From: an uncultured Spirochaetota bacterium
GTDB taxonomy: Bacteria; Spirochaetota; UBA4802; UBA5550
Direction: 5' to 3'
Assembly (NCBI GenBank): GCA_937872225.1
Contig: CALMRZ010000087.1
Location: forward strand, 1 to 56,535
DNA length: 56,535 bases
The first letter of the stretch is position 1. Every line of letters begins with the position of its first letter. This document shows, piece after piece, positions 18,506 to 26,543 of the stretch. The notes under the pieces are model-generated. The model saw only the letters and a list, made by a program, of their open reading frames with translations. It ran no database searches and was not told the DNA's origin. The translations under genes and the position numbers were made by a program.

Positions 18506-19041
18506 ACCATAACCCCGAACATTTCACGGCGCTGACGGGAAAATACAGGCTGTCCCACCCGGTATCCATGGATGACCAGCGCTACATACTCGACAGCACC
18601 CGCCCGAGCCTGACCGCACTGCTGAAGCGCAAGGGTGTGTACGGAACGGCCCTCGGGGCCGTTATCCTGCTGCTGGGCATTTCCAGAAGGGCAGGCGTTA
18701 GCCTTACCATGGTCCAGGCCAAGATCGCGGCGGGACTGACCGCAACGGTCCTGGCCGCCGCGTCCGTTGCCGCCACGGTTACCGCGACAGGCTACATAAT
18801 GAAGAGGATCGATGATTCGAAAAAATCAGGCAGTGAAAAAAAGGACATCCCTGTGCCGGACCTGAAAACCGACGACCAGATCCGGCAGCACTACAACAAG
18901 CTGGAGGAAGTGCACCTCGATGACGGCACCCGCCTTGTCGGCGCGGTGATCTTCCAGGACAGGACAACGATAAAGGTTCACACCATCCATGGGGTGGTTC
19001 AGCTTCCCGTGACAAGCGTTCAGAGCATTACAGTACGCTGA
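18502..19041 (+). CDS. membrane protein co-translated with the sigma factor, possible anti-sigma
   Basis: A 179-residue protein I do not recognise as a family. Residues 1-45 are polar and probably cytoplasmic, 46-60 and 72-98 are hydrophobic (one or two membrane spans), 100-130 are charged, and 134-179 form a small beta-rich module (LDDGTRLVGAVI ... VQLPVTSVQSITV) similar in shape to small Sm-like modules found in exported proteins. No zinc-type anti-sigma HxxxCxxC motif is present. It overlaps the sigma gene by 4 bases. The context suggests an anti-sigma or sensor role with the C-terminal module outside the membrane; this is inference only. Confidence 0.55.
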   Translation: MNHNPEHFTALTGKYRLSHPVSMDDQRYILDSTRPSLTALLKRKGVYGTALGAVILLLGISRRAGVSLTMVQAKIAAGLTATVLAAASVAATVTATGYIMKRIDDSKKSGSEKKDIPVPDLKTDDQIRQHYNKLEEVHLDDGTRLVGAVIFQDRTTIKVHTIHGVVQLPVTSVQSITVR

Positions 19042-19065
19042 GCGGCGCGCCAGAGGGCAGGGTCC

Positions 19066-20919
19066 ATGAAACCAGAGAGAGAATACCGGAACAAGCTCAT
19101 ATCCCCGGAAGAACTTCTGGAACTACTCAAGCCGGGCAACAGGGTCTTCCTGAGCAGCGGCCCCGCCATGCCGTCCAGGTCGGTGGGGGCCATTGTCGCT
19201 TCGGAGAACGTCAACATCCAGGACCTGGAGCTGATACAGCTCATCACCCTGGGTGACCTTCTCGCGAAGGACGCCTGCCACGAGCGCAAGTACCGCCTCA
19301 AGACCTTCAATATCGGCGAGACCATCAGCTGCGAATTCAACGAGGGGAACGTCGACTTCATACCGGCAAACCTCATGGAGATACCCCTGCTTCTGAAAAG
19401 CGGCGCCGTCGGCATCGACGTCGCCATCGTCACGGCTTCCCCGCCGGACCGCAACGGCTACATGAGCCTGGGCGTCGCAGTGGACGTGTCCAATATCGCC
19501 GTCCAGATGGCGCGCACCGTGGTGGTCGAGATCAATCCCGCCATGCCGGTGACCTACGGCGAGACCATGATCCACCTCAATCAGGTGCACCGCGTGATCG
19601 AAAGCGACTGGCCGATTCTGGAGCGGCCCTGGAAGAAGTGGGACGACCAGCTTGACCGCATCGGCTGGCACATCGCAAACCTCATCGAGGACGGGTCCAC
19701 CGTGTCCCTTCACGCGGGGCGCACCTACGACGCCATCGCCTCTCACATGAAGGGAAAGCGGAACCTGGGCATCTACACCAACGTCGTGTCGGACTGGGTC
19801 ATGGAGCTGGTCGAGGCCGGCGCGGTGCCCTACAACCGCAGCCGCTACCGGGGCGGCCAGGTGACCTCCAGCTACTGCTACGGCACGCGGGCCCTGTACG
19901 ACTACGTTGACCGCAACCCGATCTTCGAGTTTTATCCGATCGCGCGTCTGGTCAACCCGAACGTGATCCGGCGGATCCCCACCATGGTGAGCATCATGAA
20001 CGTCCAGCAGATCGACGTGTCGGGCGAATCGGTCATCTTCTATCCGGGGGACAACCTCCTGTCCGGCTACGAGAGCAAGTTCATCTTCGCCATGGGCGCC
20101 GCCCTGTCCAAGCGGGGGAAGACCATCATCGCCGTCCGCTCGGTGGACCCGGAAGGGAACAGCAACATCGTCATTTCCCATGACCGCAACCGGCAGCGGG
20201 TCCGGGCAACCCTGGGATACGCCCGGTACGTGGTGACCGAGTTCGGCGTGGCGAACCTCTTCGGCAAATCGATCAGGGAGCGCGTCATCTCCCTCATCGA
20301 CATCGCCCACCCCGACCACCGGGAGAGCCTTCTCGAGGAGGCGAAGCGGTTCGGCTACGTGTACAAGGACCAGATCTATGTCATCAAGAACGCGAAGAAC
20401 TATCCCGTCGAGCTGGAAACCGTTAAGTCCTTCAAGGACGGCCTCGAGGTGAGGTTCAGGCCCATCAAGCCCTCCGACGAGGACATGATGCGGCGCCTCT
20501 TCTACCAGTTCTCCGATGAATCGAAATACCTCCGCTATTTCGCGAAGATACAGACCATGCCGCACGCCAAGATGCAGGAATACGTCAACATCGACTATGT
20601 CGACACGGTCTCCATCGTGGGGATCATATCCAGGGACCGGTCCGAGGAGATCATCGCCGAGGCCCGGTATTCATATTACCCGCGGGAAAAAACGCACGAG
20701 CTCGCCTTTATTGTCGAAGAGGCCTATCAGGGCAAGGGCATCGCTTCCTTCCTGGTCGAATACCTGCTGAAGATAGGGAAGGAGCGGGGCCTGGCGACGC
20801 TCTGCGCGACGGTGCTTCCGGAGAACAAGAAGATGCTCAGGGTCTTCGACAGGTCGGGCGTGGCCCACACATCGAAATATTCCGACGGCGTTATCGCAGT
20901 TACATTCACACTGCAGTGA
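19066..20919 (+). CDS. acetyl-CoA hydrolase/CoA-transferase fused to GNAT acetyltransferase
   Basis: A 617-residue two-domain protein. Residues 1-430 match the acetyl-CoA hydrolase/transferase family: MEIPLLLKSGAVGIDVAIV and SPPDRNGYMSLGV in the N-half; in the C-half GGQVTSSYCYGT, IFEFYPIARLVNPNVIRRI, in which the Glu of EFYP is the likely catalytic residue, and YPGDNLLSGYESKF. Residues about 450-617 are a GNAT domain (LEVRFRPIKPSDEDMMRRLF, and AYQGKGIASFLVEYLLKIG as the acetyl-CoA loop). It could move CoA between acetate and another acid, with the GNAT part acetylating a protein or amine. The fusion is known from other bacteria. It starts 24 bases after the sigma-partner gene and may share its transcript. 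Confidence 0.88.
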   Translation: MKPEREYRNKLISPEELLELLKPGNRVFLSSGPAMPSRSVGAIVASENVNIQDLELIQLITLGDLLAKDACHERKYRLKTFNIGETISCEFNEGNVDFIPANLMEIPLLLKSGAVGIDVAIVTASPPDRNGYMSLGVAVDVSNIAVQMARTVVVEINPAMPVTYGETMIHLNQVHRVIESDWPILERPWKKWDDQLDRIGWHIANLIEDGSTVSLHAGRTYDAIASHMKGKRNLGIYTNVVSDWVMELVEAGAVPYNRSRYRGGQVTSSYCYGTRALYDYVDRNPIFEFYPIARLVNPNVIRRIPTMVSIMNVQQIDVSGESVIFYPGDNLLSGYESKFIFAMGAALSKRGKTIIAVRSVDPEGNSNIVISHDRNRQRVRATLGYARYVVTEFGVANLFGKSIRERVISLIDIAHPDHRESLLEEAKRFGYVYKDQIYVIKNAKNYPVELETVKSFKDGLEVRFRPIKPSDEDMMRRLFYQFSDESKYLRYFAKIQTMPHAKMQEYVNIDYVDTVSIVGIISRDRSEEIIAEARYSYYPREKTHELAFIVEEAYQGKGIASFLVEYLLKIGKERGLATLCATVLPENKKMLRVFDRSGVAHTSKYSDGVIAVTFTLQ

Positions 20920-20962
20920 TCCGCCGCTCATATACCAACAAACAAGAACGGAGACGCGTCTT

Positions 20963-21679
20963 ATGAAACAACATCTCACCGCATATTTTTGCGCCGCCCT
21001 CGCAGCGGTGACGCTCCAGCCGGCGACGGCTGGGTACAGCAACCCCGTTTCGGCGGAAGAATCAGACCGCATCATCAAAGCCGCCTTTGAGCAGGGAATC
21101 GGCATCTATAAAAAATACAGCGGCGTGGAGTCGCTCAGGAAGGAGGTTGTTTCGGAATACGACCCCGCAACGAAAAAACTGAAAAGCGTTTCAGAGCTGA
21201 CCATAAAGCGGAAAGACTTTTTTTACAGGGAGCCGGAGATCGAGGTTCTCACGTATAAAAAAGACGGCAAGGACATGGCACCCTCTAAATTCCGCGTCAT
21301 GAAGGCCATGCCCCTCTACCCTGTCTTTGACGAAAAGGGCCGCGACAACTACCTGATAACCGTTGCCGAAAAGATAAAACATGACGGACGGCAATGCTAT
21401 CGCATCCAGGTGGATCCCCGCAGAGAGACATCGCGTCATTTCAAAGGAAGCATCTTCGTGGCGGTAAACAGCATGGAAATGGTCGGCATCGAAGGGACCA
21501 TTGCGAAGCTTGACTTCCCCATCAAGGATTTCCGGATAACGGTTAAAACAAAACTTTTCAACAATGTTCCCGTTACCCAGTCCGGGGAATTCCAGGTGCG
21601 GATCAACGTGCCGGTTTTTTATCCCGACACCCTGATCGTGTCCACCCTGGAGACCATTGAGTCGAAGCTGATGCTGTAA
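20963..21679 (+). CDS. exported periplasmic protein, LolA/MucB-like texture
   Basis: A 238-residue exported protein: signal peptide to about residue 23 (ending TATAG). The rest is beta-rich with one long helix early (SDRIIKAAFEQGIGIYKKY) and a repeated pattern of short strands, including ELTIKRKDFFYREPE, CYRIQVDPRRETSRHFKGSIFVAVNS and VGIEGTIAKL, reminiscent of the LolA/LppX/MucB half-barrel. No lipobox is present. No specific family is certain. GGAG precedes the ATG. The stop codon is part of a 9-base hairpin. It could bind a lipid or lipoprotein; this is a guess from fold texture. Confidence 0.6.
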   Translation: MKQHLTAYFCAALAAVTLQPATAGYSNPVSAEESDRIIKAAFEQGIGIYKKYSGVESLRKEVVSEYDPATKKLKSVSELTIKRKDFFYREPEIEVLTYKKDGKDMAPSKFRVMKAMPLYPVFDEKGRDNYLITVAEKIKHDGRQCYRIQVDPRRETSRHFKGSIFVAVNSMEMVGIEGTIAKLDFPIKDFRITVKTKLFNNVPVTQSGEFQVRINVPVFYPDTLIVSTLETIESKLML

Positions 21680-21702
21680 CGGCGCGCCATCATGCGCCGT
21701 TA
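21677..21702. terminator. hairpin without T-run, shared by two convergent genes
   Basis: Perfect 9-base inverted repeat TAACGGCGC (21677-21685) / GCGCCGTTA (21694-21702) with an 8-base loop; the left arm begins with the stop codon of the plus-strand gene. No T tract follows on either strand, so it may be an mRNA 3' end stabiliser or a factor-assisted terminator between convergent genes (the next ends at 21745). Confidence 0.4.
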
Positions 21703-21744
21703 CAGCCGCGCATCCGGCCGTTTCGTGCGAAAAACAATCAGCGG

Positions 21745-22389
21745 TCAATCCGTGGAAGAATAGGTGCTTATAATTTTTTCCCAGACCGCTATGAGGGCGG
21801 CGTCGTTTGAACTGGCAATACGGGAATTGCGCAGCACGTCAAAGCGCCCCCCCTCCAGCCAGGTATAGATGCGGGAAGCCGCGATCGCGGCGTTATCCGT
21901 GCCGTGGCAGACCTTCACCAGCCTCCGCATCTCCTCGAGGGAGAAGAAGTTCCGGTAGCCGTTCAGGATTATGATGAAAAAGGTCCCGTCCTTTCCCTCT
22001 TCAATGGCGGCGGTCGCGGCCGGCGCCTTCGGGGCGGCAAGTTCCTTCCTCAGGGAATATTCCTTGAGAACGCGCTCGTTATGGGCCAGCATGGCGGCGC
22101 TCTGGATGAGCTTTTTCAGGCTCTCGTCATCGAGAGTCGCGGCCAGAGCGGATATCTGGACCAGCATCTGCTTCCGGAGAGTTTTGCTTTTAGCGTCGGC
22201 TTTTGGCGCCGGCTTGGCGATGGCGGATCTCTTCTGCGCGGCTTTCGGCTCCTTAACCGCCCTGGGTTTCGTTGCGACTTTCGGCTTTTTTACCGTTCTG
22301 GAGATTGTGGCCGGCGATTTCTTCGCCGGGGCCTTTTTTGAAGATTTTTTCGGTTTTGATGATTTCGTTTTTACTGCTTTCTTCGCCAT
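21745..22389 (-). CDS. histone-H1-like Lys/Ala-rich N-terminus with a helical C-terminal domain
   Basis: A 214-residue protein. Residues 1-70 are almost only Lys, Ala, Pro, Ser and Arg, in repeated KKAPAKKSP-like units, as in bacterial histone-H1-like proteins. Residues about 70-214 form an ordinary folded, mostly helical region (LVQISALAATLDDESLKKLI, FFIIILNGYRNFFSLEEMRRLVKVC, AASRIYTWLEGGRFDVLRNSRI). I do not recognise the C-terminal family. GGAGG lies upstream of the ATG. The likely role is a nucleoid or nucleic-acid-binding protein whose folded domain gives specificity, inferred from composition. Upstream, 22390-22676 holds no gene and separates it from the divergent dehydrogenase. Confidence 0.7.
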   Translation of the reverse strand: MAKKAVKTKSSKPKKSSKKAPAKKSPATISRTVKKPKVATKPRAVKEPKAAQKRSAIAKPAPKADAKSKTLRKQMLVQISALAATLDDESLKKLIQSAAMLAHNERVLKEYSLRKELAAPKAPAATAAIEEGKDGTFFIIILNGYRNFFSLEEMRRLVKVCHGTDNAAIAASRIYTWLEGGRFDVLRNSRIASSNDAALIAVWEKIISTYSSTD

Positions 22390-22676
22390 CTTCCCCCATC
22401 CTCCTATATAGTCCCTTCAGTGGTCGCTAGTTATTGTACCCTAGCACAGGGAGTTAAGAAAATCAATTCTTTTCTGACTTTTTACTCCCCCGCGGGGATG
22501 AAAAACTACAAAATCAGCTGATTTCCAGGCTTGTAAAGGGCCTATTGTACTCTAATTTCACTTGACGGGGGAGTTCGTGGTGGAATTAAGTAACAAATCT
22601 ACAGGGCCGCATGTCCTTTAATAAGGATAGCCGCGGTTCGCATTCGCCGCCGCTGGTTTGAGGCCGATGGATTGAT

Positions 22677-25600
22677 ATGAAAAGAGACTTTAAATACCGC
22701 GAGATACCCTACAACTATACATCCTTTTCGGACCGGGAAATCATACTGAGATACTATGACCAGGAGACCTGGGACATCATAAATGTCCTGCGCAACCAGC
22801 GGGTCACCGGCCGCAGCGCCAAGCTCCTCTACGAAACCATAGGCGACTATTTCATAATAGACAGAAATCCCTATATATATAACGATTATCTGGAGGATAA
22901 GGCCAAGCTCCGGCGCCTCAAAAAGCTCCATGAAAAGCGTCTGGCCATTATCGCCGGCGGGGCCAACAAAAACCCCCTGGTAGCAAGGCTCCTTGAACGC
23001 ACCCGCAGCCTTGACCAGGCGTTCTTCGACGGCTTCGCCGCGACAAAGCGGTTCCGCTTCAGGGCGGCCCATGAGCTCCGCCAGGCCACGGCGAGGGAAA
23101 ACATCCACTTCGAACCCTTTCACCGGGTGGCCCACGTCACCGACGCCTCCGACTGGCGCGTCGAGTACCCCGATGTCGTGGTATATCCCGACTCCGTCAG
23201 TGAAATGCCGGGGATCATCCGCGCGGCGAAAAAACTCGGCCTTGCCGTGATCCCCCGCGGCGGCGGCACGGGTCTTACCGGCGGCGCAGTTCCTGTTTTA
23301 AAGAACACCCTCGTCATCAACACCGAAAAGCTCCGGGCCATCGGGCCCATAAGGACCGTGAAGGAAGCGGGGCAGGATATACCGGTCATCTCGGTCGAGG
23401 CGGGCGCGGTAACCGACGATGTCATCGAGTACTGCGGCCACCACGGGTTCATCTTCGCGACGGACCCGACGTCCGCCTGGGCCTCGACCATAGGCGGCAA
23501 CATCGCGGAGAACGCCGGCGGCAAGAAGTGCGTCATGTGGGGCACCGCCATCGACAACATCCTGAGCTTCCGCATCGTGAACGCCGCGGGCCAGGTCCTC
23601 GAGGTCAGGCGGCGGGACCATCCCTACCGGAAGATCCGCGAGGACGACGACGTCATCTTTGACGTGACCCATAACGGCGCCTCCGTAAAAACCGTCACCC
23701 TGCGGGGGACCGACATCCGCAAGAAGGGACTGGGCAAGGACATAACCAACAAGGCGCTGGGCGGCCTGCCCGGCATACAGAAGGAAGGGGGCGACGGCAT
23801 CATCATCGACGCGACCTTCATCCTCTACCGGCCCTTTGCCCACCGCCGCACCTTATGCCTGGAGTTCTACGGAACCAACATGCAGAACGCGGCCAAGGCC
23901 ATCGTGAACATCAAGAACGCCTTCGCGGGGGAGGACGGGGCCAGCCTGACGGCGCTGGAGCACTTCGACGAGCAGTACGTGTCGGCCATCAATTACCGCA
24001 ACAAGTCCGAGCGCATAGAGCGTCCCAAGGCCGTGCTCCTCATTGACGTTGAATCCAACGAGGAGGCCGACGCCGAATCCGCCTGCGCCCGGATCATCGG
24101 CATGGTGAAGCCGTACAACACCGAAGCGATAGTAGCGCGCACCGAGGCTGAGGGGGTCCTTTTCTGGAGCGACCGCAAGAACCTGGGGGCCATCGCAAAG
24201 CACACCAACGCCTTCAAGCTCAACGAGGACATCGTCATTCCCCTGGAGGAGTTGCCCGCCTTTGCCGATTTCGTCGAACGCCTCAACCTCCGCAAGGAGC
24301 TCGCGAACTCCCTGAGCTGCATCGCCCGCGCCGATGAATACCTGGCGCGGCGCGACCGAGCCGCGCTTCAGGAGTTCACCGTCGGCCGCATCGACGCCTG
24401 CCGCGCCCACCTGAACGAGGTGAAACAGCGCTATACCGGATGGCTCGAGCGGCTTGAAGACACCGGCCCCGGGAGCATCTTCCGGCAGGTGCAGGACGGC
24501 GCCACCACCATATCGTTCCGGGAGGACGTGGTCCGTTACATCCCGAAAATACTCCACGGCTATACCGACATGATCGAGGGCATCGACGAGGTCATCAACG
24601 CTGAGCGCAAGAGGAAGATCATCATCGCCACGCACATGCACGCGGGAGACGGCAACATCCACGTCAATATCCCGGTCCATTCCAACGACTATGCCATGAT
24701 GCAGGAAGCGGACGAAACGGCCGGCACCGTCATGAAGCAGGCCGTGGCCCTGGGGGGCGTGGTCTCGGGCGAGCACGGCATCGGCCTCACGAAGCTCCGC
24801 TTCATCGACCGCGCCATACTCGACGACTTCGACCGGTACAACCGGGAGACCGATCCCGATGACCTCTTCAACCCCGGCAAGCTGACGGCGGAATTCCCCC
24901 TGTCGCGCATCTACACGCCCTCCTTCAACCTCCTGGAGCTGGAGGCCTTCATACTCGAAGCGACGGACCTCGAGGAACTCATGGGCTCCATGGCCTCCTG
25001 CGTGCGCTGCGGCAAATGCAAGGCTGTGTGCAACACCCACTATCCGGGGGGGACCATGTTCTTCAACCCGCGGAACAAGATACTGGGCGTCGCCCTGGTC
25101 ATGGAGGCGGTGCTCTACGACGCCCAGACGTCGACGACCTTTTTCAAGAATTTCCGGAAGCTGCAGGAGATTTCCGATCACTGCACCATCTGTCATAAAT
25201 GCTCGGTGCCATGCCCCGTCAAGATCGACTTCGGGGAGATCACCCTCATGGTCCGGAAGCTCCTGGTCGCGCGTCACAAGAAGAGCTTCAAGCTCATGAC
25301 GCAGCTTGCCCTCTTTTACCTGCGCCGCAAGGGCTACTACTTCAACAAGGCGGTGCGCCCGCTCATGTACAAGGTGGGCTTCACCGCCCAGAGGATCGGC
25401 TATTTCCTGAACCGGCCCGTCCGCGCCCTGACCGGGAAGATCGTGCCGAAATTGAGCTCAATCCTGAGCTCGCCCCTCCCGGGCAAAGCCGGCGAGCAAC
25501 CCCTGCGGGAGCGCCTGGGCCTGAAGGGGGCCAACAACATCTATTCCTTCGAAAACCCCGACAAACCCGTCAGGCAAAGCGTCATCTACTTCCCGGGCTG

Positions 25601-26342
25601 CGGCTCCGAGCGGATGTTCCCGGAGATCAGCATGGCGGTCATCGCCCTCCTCTACCGCGCCGGGGTGAGGGTCGTCATCCCCCCGGAATACCTCTGCTGC
25701 GGATACCCCTTCCTGGCCAACGGCCAGGAGGACCGAGCCAACATCAAGAGCTATGAGAACCGGATACTACTGCACCGCATCGCCGACATCATCGGCTACA
25801 TGGACATTTCGGACATCATCGTTTCCTGCGGCACCTGCTTCGACATGCTCGAGAAGTACGAAGTGGAGAATATTTTCAGCGGCGCCCACCTCACCGACAT
25901 CGCGGAATTCATCTACCGCGAAGGACTGTACCGGGCCGAACCCGGCCTGCACCTGCCCCTGCTGTACCACGAGCCGTGTCACACCCCCCTGAAGACGGCC
26001 GGCAGCGAAAAAGTGATCACCAGGCTCTTCGGCACCGCGCCCCGGACCGTTCCATATTGCTGCGGCGAGGCGGGAACGCTGTCAATGTCCAGGCCGGACA
26101 TCTCGGAAACCATCCGCGACCGCAAGACCCTTCTGGTGAAATCCGCGGAAACCGGAAACGACGGCCTGATACTCACGGCGTGTCCCAGCTGCGTGCAGGG
26201 GCTGTCGCGGAGCCGCCGGGAAACCGGTTTAACAGCACGGCATGTCGCGGTGTACGCCGCGGAGCAGTTCCTGGGCCAGCGCTGGAAACGCGATTTTCTC
26301 CGCGAAATAAAAAAACGAGGATGCGAAACAATACTCTTTTAG
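22677..26342 (+). CDS. FAD-linked D-2-hydroxyacid dehydrogenase fused to Fe-S/CCG oxidoreductase
   Basis: A 1221-residue single-chain version of GlcD plus GlpC-type proteins, related to YdiJ/D-lactate or D-2-hydroxyglutarate dehydrogenases. Residues 1-140 are an unassigned N-terminal part. FAD_binding_4 starts about 160, with the FAD loop RGGGTGLTGGA at 194-204. The FAD-oxidase C-terminal domain reaches about 740 and includes THMHAGDGNIHVNIPVH and GEHGIG. Two ferredoxin-type motifs, CVRCGKCKAVC (about 775) and CTICHKCSVPCP (about 835), are followed by two CCG units (FPGCGSE/CCGYPF and EPCHTPLK/CCGEAG), which usually bind a non-canonical cluster. Electrons would pass from the hydroxy acid through FAD to Fe-S and then to an acceptor such as quinone. 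The substrate is inferred. It stands alone on the plus strand. Confidence 0.9.
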   Translation: MKRDFKYREIPYNYTSFSDREIILRYYDQETWDIINVLRNQRVTGRSAKLLYETIGDYFIIDRNPYIYNDYLEDKAKLRRLKKLHEKRLAIIAGGANKNPLVARLLERTRSLDQAFFDGFAATKRFRFRAAHELRQATARENIHFEPFHRVAHVTDASDWRVEYPDVVVYPDSVSEMPGIIRAAKKLGLAVIPRGGGTGLTGGAVPVLKNTLVINTEKLRAIGPIRTVKEAGQDIPVISVEAGAVTDDVIEYCGHHGFIFATDPTSAWASTIGGNIAENAGGKKCVMWGTAIDNILSFRIVNAAGQVLEVRRRDHPYRKIREDDDVIFDVTHNGASVKTVTLRGTDIRKKGLGKDITNKALGGLPGIQKEGGDGIIIDATFILYRPFAHRRTLCLEFYGTNMQNAAKAIVNIKNAFAGEDGASLTALEHFDEQYVSAINYRNKSERIERPKAVLLIDVESNEEADAESACARIIGMVKPYNTEAIVARTEAEGVLFWSDRKNLGAIAKHTNAFKLNEDIVIPLEELPAFADFVERLNLRKELANSLSCIARADEYLARRDRAALQEFTVGRIDACRAHLNEVKQRYTGWLERLEDTGPGSIFRQVQDGATTISFREDVVRYIPKILHGYTDMIEGIDEVINAERKRKIIIATHMHAGDGNIHVNIPVHSNDYAMMQEADETAGTVMKQAVALGGVVSGEHGIGLTKLRFIDRAILDDFDRYNRETDPDDLFNPGKLTAEFPLSRIYTPSFNLLELEAFILEATDLEELMGSMASCVRCGKCKAVCNTHYPGGTMFFNPRNKILGVALVMEAVLYDAQTSTTFFKNFRKLQEISDHCTICHKCSVPCPVKIDFGEITLMVRKLLVARHKKSFKLMTQLALFYLRRKGYYFNKAVRPLMYKVGFTAQRIGYFLNRPVRALTGKIVPKLSSILSSPLPGKAGEQPLRERLGLKGANNIYSFENPDKPVRQSVIYFPGCGSERMFPEISMAVIALLYRAGVRVVIPPEYLCCGYPFLANGQEDRANIKSYENRILLHRIADIIGYMDISDIIVSCGTCFDMLEKYEVENIFSGAHLTDIAEFIYREGLYRAEPGLHLPLLYHEPCHTPLKTAGSEKVITRLFGTAPRTVPYCCGEAGTLSMSRPDISETIRDRKTLLVKSAETGNDGLILTACPSCVQGLSRSRRETGLTARHVAVYAAEQFLGQRWKRDFLREIKKRGCETILF

Positions 26343-26472
26343 ATTTTTTCATTAAATTAATCCGCATTTTTTTGATTCTTCCTGGCATAATCGCTATTAT
26401 AATAATGCCTTTTTACAGGTACCCGCGCTATTCCAATTAAATTGCGCCCCGTTGTTGCAACTGTAATGAGGG

Positions 26473-26505
26473 ATGAGGGTGTTTGTTCTGTTCAATGACC
26501 CTCAT
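26473..26505. other. inverted repeat between two plus-strand genes
   Basis: ATGAGGGT (26473-26480) and ACCCTCAT (26498-26505) form an 8-base stem with a 17-base loop, directly followed by a second small hairpin ATGC-AAAAAA-GCAT. No T-run follows immediately. It may end the dehydrogenase transcript or sit in the leader of the next gene. Confidence 0.35.
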
Positions 26506-26543
26506 GCAAAAAAGCATCGGGCTTTTTTTGGGGGTGCGGTCTT

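Noticed and set aside
22487-22499. Short palindrome CTCCCCCGCGGGG in the 22390-22676 spacer
   Set aside because: Too short and without neighbouring T-run or repeat to support a terminator or operator.
23853-25277. Minus-strand frame of 474 codons inside the FAD/Fe-S dehydrogenase
   Set aside because: It is a shadow frame; the sense protein has all FAD and Fe-S motifs.
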